A DNA stretch of 64,000 nucleotides from Tetracentron sinense (lineage: Eukaryota; Streptophyta; Magnoliopsida; Trochodendrales; Trochodendraceae), in the NCBI GenBank assembly GCA_015143295.1, contig CM026552.1, forward strand, positions 59,886,944 through 59,950,943, written 5' to 3'. Position numbers and translations under genes: made by a program. Under the pieces are notes generated by a model. That model was given only the letters and a program-made list of their open reading frames with translations, was not told the origin of the DNA and did no database searches. Positions 13,201 through 25,200 of this stretch are shown piece after piece (position 1 is the first letter of the stretch; each line of letters starts with the position of its first letter).

Positions 13201-16200
13201 GCTTTGTATTTCTATTAGTACTAAACTAATTAATTTTAATATCGCATTAAGTAAAAATAAGAATTTATTTTTCGCATAATATAATAAAGAAATTTCTTGG
13301 AAACTTCCCTTACTTTATTTTCATTACCCACCTGATGCAAGACAATGCAATAAACCTAGGATGAGATGATTGAGAGATCAAAATTGAATTGCGGTAATAA
13401 GGAAAATCATAAAATTACATAGGATTCCACAATTACAATAAAGAAGGCCCAAAAGGAAATTAGTAATACCCTAGGTCAAGTCACAATCCCGCAATAATGA
13501 ATATTCAAATATGAATTGGGTGATCGTAATGAAAGTAGGAACTTCCACTAGCTTAAGGATTTAAACCAATAGTCAATTGAATTTCCTTGTCAATCGAGGA
13601 TTTCAAGAACAAGCTCAGGTTCAACAATTATTAAGGATGGTAACATGCATGTAATTAAGGTTTCAATATCAAAGAGTCTAGGATCACAAACCAGCAGCAA
13701 TAAATAGGAGAAATCACAAAATATAGATTAGGGTTTTAGGGCTTTTTGTTGTTTTAGGGTTTTGCAATTGAATTAGGGTTTGGGATAACAGGGGAAGGGG
13801 ATTGGATTGGTGTGGCAGCCTTAGAAGGGCTGGGAACAGTTCGGCAGCAATAGGGAACAGAGTTGGGGAAGGGGAATAGGGGTGTGCTAGTGTAAGAATA
13901 GGGCTGGAACAGGTTTAGGGAGAAAGGAATAGGGCTGGAACAGTGTTAGGATTGGGGACAGGGGCTGCTGCTATAACAGTGATGGGAGAAGGTTGGGAGG
14001 CTGTAACAGTGCTGGAACAGGTTGGAGGGGCTGTAATCACAGTGCTGGAACAAGTAGGAAGAGCTGTAACAATGCTAGGACAGCAATAGGAAACTGTAGA
14101 TAGAGCCGTTCTAGGGTTTAGGTAATTAATGTTTAGCAAGAAAAGAATAAAACAGAAAATAGAGAGAAGAAACAGCAGAGAATAGTTGCTGTGAATAGTA
14201 ACTCGTGAATAGTGCCCGTGAATAGTGATTTAAGAGAGAGAAGAAGAAATTTGGAAAAGATTAAAGAAGATAAGAATTCCTTGGAATCTTCCAAGATTGG
14301 GATCACACCATTCCCGTCACAGGAGATTCTAAAATCCAAAAAACTCTCATATTTCATTCATAAAAATTACGTCTCTCATAAAAGTGTCTTTACAACTATT
14401 TTTTTTTTATAGGTAACGAAAATTGTATAAAGAGAGAAAAGGAATATACTAACGGCGAAAAAACTTCCGCCTAAGGAAAACCAAAAAGGCCAAGTTAAGA
14501 TACTTGACCATCTATACAGAAATTCAGTCCATTGGACCTTCTTAAAATCAACTAAAACTGAAGACTAGGTGTATAACAGCCACCCAATCTTAAGAATGAC
14601 TTTGGGCATCGTCTCTTCCTTGTCTTCAAAAATTCTTCTATTCTGTTCCCTCCACAAACCCCAACAAATTGCCGCCGGGAGCATTTTCCATACCTCATTT
14701 CCTTTCCTACTAAACACTCCTTTCGGCCATCCCAACACCACTTCCCCAGACCTCCTTGCAAAACCTAGCTCCTCCTAAAGAGTCCCAAATAATGATTCCA
14801 AACTACCTACGCTCATGGACAATGTAAGAAAAAATGATGAACATTCTCCTCAGCCTACCTGCACATTATACGTCTATTGGGAATGATCATTCCCCTATGA
14901 ATTAAGTGATCGACCGTGAGAACATTGTCTAATGAGGCAGCCCAAAGGAACCTGCACCTTCGAGGGAATCTATAGTTTCCAGATCTTATGAAACGCACTG
15001 TTTCTCCTCCCCTCCTCCCCTCCCATCCTTCTCCCAAAGCAACGAATAACAGTGAGTTGTTGAGAACTCCTCTGCACCCCCTTCCCATCTTCTTTTATCT
15101 TCCATGTCTTGATGTATCACGCACGCCGTAAGCAGTCTTTGTAGCACAAGCCACTCTCCTTACTAAAACTTGGACCCCACCTAACCTCATCATCATGGAT
15201 CACGTAAGCCGATATTTGTTCTCATCGGCAGGTGCCCGGGTTCCTTTCGATTTGTGCGGTACGGAGCCTTGGGTAGAGGAAGAGTATTACGACCCGGAGC
15301 CTTCTATGGACCACTACCAGGATGATGGCCCGCTAGATAGGCGTCATGACTTTGACTTTTGTTGACAGACTCAGAAAGACTTGATATTTAGTTAAGTGAG
15401 AGTGGGACTTGTCCACTCCACCCTTTTGGATATTTACACGTGTATATTTTTGTTGGTTCACACTTGGACCAAGGAATAGGAGTGTTTAATTATATTCTGC
15501 TTCCGCTATTTGTTTAAATCGTTTCTGCTATGTATGTGTGTACTCTGACAAGTTTCTATGCATGCCTTATGTATCATATTGGAGGTATGATACGGCGATC
15601 ACGAGTCAAAGTATCCCTAACTCCTAGGGGGTATTTTGGGTCGCGACAACCTCTTTCCTAAACACCAATCTATAGAGATTTGGGAACCTATTACACAACA
15701 TCCCATACCCCAACCAGTCATCTTCCCAGAACCGCACCCTGCTACCATTCCCCACCCTAAATTTTAAAAATTCCTGGATCGATGCCATAGTCGTCATTAC
15801 CCCTTTCCAAACTCCCACCCCATATGACATCCTAACCAATTTCAGATCCCAATCACCCCTACAATCCCCGAATTTGTCTTTAATAACCCTCCTCCACAAC
15901 GTCGTCTTCTCTGTATTGAAGCGCTAAATCCACTTCTCCAACAAAGCTTTGTTCATACACTTGACTCTTCCAAAACCCAATCCTCCAAGCTCTTTTGGTC
16001 TAGTAACTCAATCCCACTTCACAAGGTGCACTTTCCTAGAATCCCCCCCTCCCCACAAAAAATCCCTTTGAAGGTTCTCCAACCTCATGATCACCGCCCA
16101 TTGCATCTTAAACAAAGACATGTGAAAAATTGAGAGACTCGACAACACACTTTTGATCAAAGTTATCTGCCCTCCTAAGGAAAAAAAAAATTTCTTCCAC

Positions 16201-19200
16201 CCCGCTAGTCTCAACTCAACTCTCTCCACCACCGAATCTCAAATAGTCGTCGACATCAAGCTCGCTCCTAATGGCAACCCAAGATAGCTGATGAGCAAGG
16301 ATACCAAATTACAACCCAAACTTCTAGCAGTTCTTTCAAAGAAGCCTACCTCCACCTCCCCCACCACAATCAACTTACTCTTGGCAATATTAATCTTCAA
16401 CCCGGATAAGGCCTCAAAACATTTAAGGATGCCTCTCATATTGGCCACCTGTTCTCCATCCGCCTCCAAAAATAAAATGGTATCATCAGCATACTGTAGG
16501 TGTGAAATACAAGGCTCCTCTGTTCCCGCCTGGAACCCCTTAATCATTTCCAGACCTTCTGCCTTAGACAGGAGTTTATTAAACGCTTCTACAACAATAT
16601 AATGAAGAGAAGAGGGGATAAGAGACAGCCATGTCGCAAACCTCTAGAACTGGGAAAGAATCCTTGTAGACTCCCTATCACTAGAATAGAGAAATTTGAT
16701 GACGATACGCACCCCTTCATCCACCTAATCCATCTCTCCCCGAACCCCATAAGATTGAGCATGCCTTCCAAAAACCCCCAATCCACGTGATCATAAGCCT
16801 TTTCCATATCTACCTGACAAACAAGACCACCTGACCCCTCTCTAATCCGTGAGTCAATATACTCACTAGCAATCAAGACACCATCGACCAACTGTCTCCC
16901 CTTTACAAATGCGCCTTAATAAGCCCCCACTACCTTCTCAACCACCTTCTTCAATCTATTTGCAACAACCTTAGCCAAAAGCTTGTACAGGCTAGTCACC
17001 AGACTAATCGGCCTGAAATCTTTTAATTTCTCCACTCCATTAGCCTTCGGAATTAAAGAGATAAAAATCACTCCTGCCTCCTTGTTCCATCTCGCCCTCT
17101 CATGGAATTCATCGAACACCCTCATCAAATCTGCTTTCACCACTTCCCAACAACCATTGTAAAAACCCATAGTGAAACCATCAGGCCCTTGCGTTTTGTC
17201 TCTCCCCATTCTATTACCCACCCTTCGCACCTCCTCTTCCTTAAACTATCTCTCCAACTCGCCCACCTCCTCCCGTGAGACTTGATCAACTCTTAGTCCC
17301 TGTATATGCGACCGCTCCCTTCTATCCAAAACCGATTCTGAAAATATCTTTTCACCTCATTACCAATCTCCACATCTCCCTCTATAACCTCATTCCCCAC
17401 CTTCAAACTAGTAATAGTATTCACTTGTTTTCTAGCCTTGGCACACGCGTGAAAAAATTTTGTATTTCTATCCCAAGCCTTTTAACCACTGAACTCTGGC
17501 CTTTTGTTTCCAAGATATCTCTTCTAATCTTCTCAAATAAATAAGATGTCCTGATAACTCCAACCTTTCCACCTCTTCCTCCCTCTCCAAACCCTCACTT
17601 TCCTCCTTCTCTTCCAAAACATTAATTTTCAATTCTAACTCCCTCATCCTTTTATCCACCCTACCAAAGCAGTTGATATTCCAATCTTTGATTTTACCTT
17701 TTAACGCAGTTAGTTTCCGCATGAACACAGCCCGTATGACCCTCAAAAGACATGTCTTCCCACCATTCTTTCATCAACTCCTTGAATCCCTCCGCCTGAA
17801 GCCACATGTTCTCAAACTTGAAAGGTCTATTCTTCTCATGTTCCCTACTCTCCCTCAACAAAATCGGCCTATGATCAAAGCCACCATACGCCAACGCCTC
17901 TTGGATAATGTTTGGAAAATTGTCTACTCAATCCACCGAATAGAAAGCCCTATCTAATTTGCACAAAATCGGAGAACTCCTCTTATTGTTCAAGTATACA
18001 TAGCTCCTTTCAGCGGGGGATCAAAGAGCTCCTGCCTATTAATAAAATCAAATTCTGCTTAAGGCCCCTCCCTTCTTTTCCCCGGGAAAACTAATCACAT
18101 TGAAGTCTCCCACCACACACCATGGGAGTTGCCATCTTGCCGGGATCTCCTCCAACTCAACCCAAAAATTAGATCTTAGAATTTTCATAGTCAGCCCATA
18201 CACCAAGGTGACAATCCAATCAAACTCTTCTCTCACTCTCCTGAATCGAATGGAAATCGAAAACTCCCCCGAGAGTACCTCAACCTTCTCATGGACCAAC
18301 CGGTCCCACATCACCAATTACCCAACTGATGCCCCCATCGATGGCACAAACAACCCAGTCAACTTGTCTGTTATCCCACACCTCAGAGACCACCGTCTCA
18401 TTCAACACCTCCAGTTTAGTTTCCTGAATTTCAATAAGGTTCAGCTTAATCTTTCGTAACAAATCCCTCACATCCAATCTCCTCTCCTCTCTCCCCTCTC
18501 CCCTCTCCCCTCTCCCCAACCCCCTTACATTCCACGCTACTATCTTCATCTGGAAAAAAAAAACACACATCCTCCTCCTTCAAACCTCCACCCCCCTTCC
18601 ACCCTGGCTCCCAAGCCCTTCCTCCTCCCTAAATTCAAGTTCCGCAAAAAATGCTCTTGCCTGCTCCTCACCCCCCGCAAACCCTAACCCCAAAACTCTG
18701 CTCACCTCCACTAATTTAGCCACATTCGCCTTATCTCTATCTTCTTCAAGCTTCCTTCCACGACCTCCATATCATTAGAACAAGTGGCACTAACCTTAGA
18801 TTCTACTAAGCTGGCTTCCTCCCCATCAGGCTCAACTCCTTGCATCCTCCACAGTCCTTCCTCATCGCTAGATCCCTCTTGAGAATCCACCGAATCAAAA
18901 TACTGGGAGTCTAGATCTTTCAGAGAGTCTCCTTCCACCAACGGAGATGATTGTTCATCCTCAAACGTGGCCCAAACCACTAAAACCAAGGAGGGCTTTC
19001 CATCCTCTTCTTTGAACGTTGCTGACTGATCAACTACCCCATCATGCCTTGGAAGACCCTCCCTTTGTGCCCACGGTTGTCCTTCGTTACCCATCCCATC
19101 TGAGCTGGAGTGTCTATGCCTCAGCTTCGCCAACTTCTCTAAACTAGAACCCAGAGAATCACTGCTGCAGCTCCTTCTAAGAAGACAGAACCTCCCCTTG

Positions 19201-22200
19201 GAACTTACCAACTCTTTTGGCAGATCTGAACTGACACTAATATGAGAGTGAGTGGGTCTAATCACTATAGATTTTAATCTTGATCCACACTGAGCACTAT
19301 AAACCCCCGCTCCACTTGGGCCCCAACCTTGAGCCCAACCATTAACAGCATTAGCATCTGTATATGCCAGCCTCCCTGGGCTTTTCAATCGGCTCACTAA
19401 TTCACTTCCGAGATTTGATTCTAAACTCCGCGTGATATTTGCAAGCTTCCTCTCTCTTCTGCGATAAACTTGCGTGTATCGAAAATTAGAGTATCCCATC
19501 TTGTCCTTATCCTTCCTAGCTGTCAACCCATTTGAATTCGTCACTCTCTTCCCCTTACCACGTGAAGCAAGGCTTCCCCTCGAATGGCTAACCGCCACAG
19601 CTGAACTTACCGATCCCCACTTCTCTCTCTCTTCTTGGTTTACCCACACCCTTTTCAGCAATCAGCGACTGAGAACTTCTACCCCCAACAACCTGACCTG
19701 GCACCTCACCCAAGGGGATCCTCCTCACTACCTCCTCCCCGCAAACCTTTTCTGCTGAGCCCCGCCTTCCCACGTCAAAATCAGCAGAGACCACCTCCTC
19801 CCTCTGACCCTCAAAATCACGCATGAATGAACCCTCCACGTCATCTCTGTGCGAGCAGTATCCACCTCTTCATCGACCTCACCCCGAAGACCCCTGCTAT
19901 CTCCCCCATCAATGATCCCATCTTCAACTACCTCAAACCCTTCAACTGGGTTCACAACCATCCCCAGTCCCCTTCTGTTTCGAACTCTATCAGCCTCTCT
20001 CCCTCCCAACCTCTCCTTCACAGGCCTTCTAGAACCAGCAAGACCACTAGATAAGGTGGGGCTACTCCCCTCCACCACAATCCGTGCTTGGAAACACTCT
20101 CCCCCCTCTAACACCTCCACCATATTAGGTAGGTGCTGCCACAATACCCCTGAAACAAGAATTCGAGCATACTCCACCAAGTTCCAACCCACTGAAGCTA
20201 GGTCAACATGCATTGTACCCCCACAAGCCACGCCCACAGCTCTTAGAGTCTCACTGCACCAACCATGAAGTGGTAATCCGAAAACCCTAATCCATCAAGA
20301 TCCCTTACTATGTTCCTGCTTTGGTTGCCCAGCTCCCGACACCCATCTATCTAGGAGCAAGCAATAACCTCCGAAAGCCCACTTCCCCGATTGCAGAATC
20401 CTATTAGCTTCTACCAGTGAAGGGAATACAAAGAGAGAGTCCACCTCCAAAGATCTTCACCCCTACTTTATATGGTAAATTCCAGCCCTTCTGAACCACC
20501 ACCCCCAACCGCTCCTCACTAGGGGCATCTCCAACAAATCGCCCAAGAAGACAACATCTCAGAAACTCAATCCTCCTTCCCACCCCCCCTCGGCTCCACC
20601 ACCACCTTAGGAATGCCAAAGGACATATCCACCTCCGCCGCACCTTCATCCAACCACTTCGGCCAACCAGGCACCTCCCTACAACTATTTATAAAGGCTC
20701 TTAAAACCTCCTACGAAATCTAGGTTATTAAATTAATCCATGATCAAGATTAAAACATAATAACATGTAATAAGACTAAAGTACCCTCAATTACTTAAAC
20801 TAACATTATAACTCACTAGTACCACACATATGGCCCAATTTGGGCCTTATAAAAGCCCAAATTAAACCCCTAACATAAAGAGACATGTTGAATTCTTCTC
20901 ATGTGCACATCTTCCCAATGTGGGGTCTTCATGATGAATCTTATGTGCATATGAGGCCTTCAACGCTCCAAATCGTCCATCAAAAGCTCGAATCAACCCC
21001 ATGTACATGTCGTCCATCCACAAGGAAACATGTGTAGGGGCTCTCCTCCTCCTCCGCTCGTACACTCGCACACTAGATGTTTCTGATGTCTGCACCACCA
21101 CCGCTTCTCCAGTCCAACTCCAACTTTGTGCATCAAAACCCACAGCATCATGCATCAGTCAAGAGTCATCTTCGTCAAATGGAGAGATCCTTAGCTGAAA
21201 ATTTTGCTAAACTTTGTGGCATGTGCAAGAGCTCGATCACTATTAGATGTTCTACGTTGAATGCACTTCTGATGGGGAGTGATATAGAAGATTAACTGAG
21301 TTGAACAGGATATTTGAGTTTCTAGTTGGGTTGAATCCAGGATTCGAGTTGGCATGAATCCAAATCTTGAGCAAGGATGAGCTACCCTCTTTAAATCAAG
21401 TATATGCACTTGTTTAAGGAGAAGAGAGTAAGCGTTTGGCTAAGCATCCATCTTCCGGTATCTGAGAGCATTCTACCTTAGCATCTACTTCACTACAATA
21501 GAAAAGGAACATGGCAGGTCCTCAAAACCGAAGGTAGATGAGAATGACAAGCATAAATGTGAACATTGTGGAAAAACCCATCACACTAAGGAGATATGTT
21601 GGAATCTTCTTGGTCAGCCAGCAAAGTAAACCCCACTGGGCCATCTACAACGTACAGTGCCTCATCCACTAGTATTGTTACCTCATGGGAGTCCTCTGTT
21701 ATACCATCACATTCTCAACATTCCCCTAAGGATATTTTGCCAGTTTCCAGAGAGGAACTTGAGTGCTTCCATGAGTTGTCACAGATGGAGATATCTACTG
21801 AATCTTCCACTTCCTTTGCCTAGATAACTGCTCATGTATTTGCTCACCATGTCTCTTCCTTAACATCACCTAAGATTTCTTAGATCATTGATTCAAAAGC
21901 CTCAGATCATATGTCTAGTAAATCATCTATTCTCGTCCTATAATTCTTGTTCTAGTCATTGACTCATTTGGGAGTTAAAATAGCTTATGGTTATTTTTCC
22001 TCAGTATCTATGAAAGGAAACAACATTGTAACCCTAATCTCTCACTATCCTCTGTGTTACATGTTCCTAATTTCTTTACCAAGCTTCTTTAGTTAGCAAT
22101 TTAACTAAGAATCTAAGTTATAGTATAACATTTTGTCCATCTCATTGTATCTTTTAGTGTTTGGTGACACAGCGACAGATTAGGACTTGACATGGAGCGG

Positions 22201-25200
22201 CTACTGGCTAGGCTTTATATCTTGGATCAGGCTCCTGCTGGAAGCTTCTGCCATCAATGCTTTTCAATCTAGTAGTTTTGAAAATAAAGACTAAATTTTT
22301 CTAGCATCATCGGTTAGGTTTCTTGTCATTCCAACCTTTAAATTTTTTATTTTTTCGTATGTTTTGGTATGTCAACTCTCAAAGGTAAACAAAGTTGTGT
22401 TTTCTTTTCTCCCAATAATAAAATTTCAATTCTTGTTTGAAATTGTACATTCATATAGGCATAGTAACAAAATTCTCCGAATTTTTGAAAAATCCACAAA
22501 TTATTCACAAATTTTAGGTGTGCCAAATTATTCGCGAATTTTAGGTGTGGCAAATTATTCCCGAATTTCACGAACTATTCGCAAATTTCGCAATAATTCG
22601 TTTAGCAAACTACTTTTTTTGTATGTTATCAAATCAAATTGTTAGATATTTTTTTATAATTATTATTTTTTTCCCGAATTTTTTCGAACTTGACCCTTGC
22701 CGGATTATTCCTGAATCCCGAATTTGTCACTATGAGTAAGAGGACCTTCTCTCACTCTTTCTCTGTTTGATATCGACACTTTATTTCTTTTATTGATGAT
22801 TATTCTCACTACATTTGGTTGTATTTGATGAAAACTAGAGATGAGGTACCCAACATCATTCGCACTTTCCACAAAATTATTAGGACACAATTTGACAAAA
22901 TATTAAGATTTTTAAATTTGATAATGGTAGAATATCCCAAGGGAGCATTCAGAATTTACTTTGATGACCATGAAATTACACATCAAAACAGTTGTGTTTA
23001 CACGCCAGAACAAAATGAAGTGCGGAAGAACAAACATTTGCTCGAAGTTTATTGCTACGATGAAAGTGGACACAAATTTGTGGTCTGGTACTTGATTAAC
23101 CAGATACCCTTTAATGTTTTGTGCTTCAAGTCCCTACATCAGTTATTGTATTCTGAGAGTCCTCTCTTTAGTCTTCCTCTTCGCGACTTTCGATAAACCT
23201 CCTTCATATCCTGGGTCCAAATCATTCCAAATTGGATCTTGAGTCAATCAAATGTTTGTTTCTGAGGTACTCTTCTATCCCAAAAAGAGTATCAAGTTTT
23301 ATACCCCTTGGCAGGGACGAGGTTTATCTCTAAGAATGTTTCTTTCTTTGAGTCAATTCCTTTTTTTTGTGGGGTTCCTCTTTAGGGGGAGAATGTTAAT
23401 GAAGACTTACCCCTTCCAATTATGGGTGATTGTAACAGTACTCCTTCAAATCCGCCATTGTCTTCTTTTGATGATACTTAAGAGGAGGAAAATGAGCTGA
23501 AGAAATACTCTAGACGATCCAAAGTGAAGCTTTCATCAACTAAACAACTTCTTAGCATACTTCTATGGACCTAGATCCTACTTCTCTGGTTGCTCTCAAC
23601 CCAGGTAATTCTTCATCTTTACCATAATTTATGATCCTGATTTTTACATTGCCTTACGTAAAGGGAAATGTGTGTGTACTTCTCATCCTATCTCTAACTT
23701 TATTTCCTATGATTCGTATTCTCCATCAATTCAATTCTTTGTCTCATCTTTGTCTTCATTATCTATTGTTTGTGATGTAACAGATGCATTGCAGCACCTT
23801 ACGTGGAAGGAAGCTATGAGGGAAGAAATGAAGGCGTTCACAAAAAACAATACATGGGAACTCGTTGATGCTCCTAAAAACAAAAAACTAGTTGGGTGTG
23901 TGTGTATACAATGAAATACAAGACAGACGGTATTGTTGACAAATACAAAGCAAGACTGGTTGCTAAGGGATTCACACAGACTTTTGAAATCGATCATCAA
24001 GAAACATTCCATCTGTGGCAAAGATGACTGAAGTCAAAATCCTTCTTTCAGTAGCAACAAATCAGTCTTGGCCACTTTTTGAACTATATGTGAAGAATGC
24101 TTTTCTTCATGGAGATCTCCAAGAAGAGGTTTCTATAGCGATAAAAAAAAAAAATACTGACCACAATGGTGAGAATCAATGTACATGGAGAGGAATGTCA
24201 AAAGGGGCAAAAGTACAAAAAAAAATAAAGGAATGGGGAAATAAATGGATTTAGTTGGTGAGAGGATTTGAAGAAGAAGCAAGCAAACATGCCCGTGCTT
24301 ATGAAACTAGATTAAAAATAATCACGCATGTCCGAACAACAATTAAACCCAAAAAAATGACAGGTAGAAGAATAAATGTACAAGGATAGCTTTTTTTTTA
24401 TTGGTAATGTACAAGGATAGTTCACAAAAAGGTGAACCACAACGAGCTCAACTGAGCTCCTAAAAGCAGTAAAAAATACAGGATAACTCACAAGCACTTT
24501 TTTTTTATTGGTAAGAACTCACAAGAACATTTTTAAATGTTTAAATGCAAATTCATAATTAATCACCAGATACAAGCCACATGCAAAAAACAATTACTTG
24601 GGCAGCAGAACAACTACAATCATAAACATTAAACAAGTGTTCAAAATGTGTCAAGTGCAAAGACAAAATGGATTCATGGACACAGATAACTACAGATCAC
24701 TGTAAAGATCACAACAACCGGCACTCCTTCATAAAAGCTGAGTCAGAAAATTTTACTATCGTCATCAAAGGTAGACTGAGAGGAGCAATGTACAATAGAT
24801 GAACTCACAGTTCCTTCCAGCATTTTCAGCAATGCCTGCTGAACACCCTCGCCAGATACATCTCTACTAATGTTTAAGCTCTCAGCCTGTGAAAAAAGTT
24901 TTGACAGATAAGGATACATTGGCATCTAAATAGTAAATATACCTATGTGTTCAACCAATATACTGACAAGACCTTCTTAGTTATCTTATCAACTTCATCA
25001 ATGTAGACCATCCCTTGTTGAGCTGCTTGTACGTTGAACTCAGCAACCTAAATGTCAAATTTAAAGGCATTAAATATGTGATTTAACTTTACAAAAAGAA
25101 AAGAAACACAATTGACAATGCAGACTGAAAGATGTGGCTCATAGTTGTAAGCAACTATTACAATGAATAAAATAATTTTCGGGGAAAGAGAGGAAAAGAT

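Larger units (their letters stand above)
14401..20679 (-). mobile_element. L1-like LINE retrotransposon, full span with target duplication, decayed
   Basis: Perfect 10-bp target duplications TACAACTATT lie at 14391-14400 and 20680-20689. The minus-strand 3' end reads GTTACCTAT followed by an A run (14401-14416 on plus), a typical plant LINE terminus. From its 5' end (20679) it carries ORF1 with a DUF4283-type domain, then an endonuclease, a reverse transcriptase and a zf-RVT region. It is in the same orientation as CLPX and lies in intron 7. An LTR fragment (15189-15648) interrupts its zf-RVT region. Confidence 0.92.

Noticed and set aside
24142..24157. A run at the end of Copia-2 taken as a poly-A tail of a processed copy
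   Set aside because: No target duplication found and the break lies inside the RT domain; truncation by deletion is as likely.
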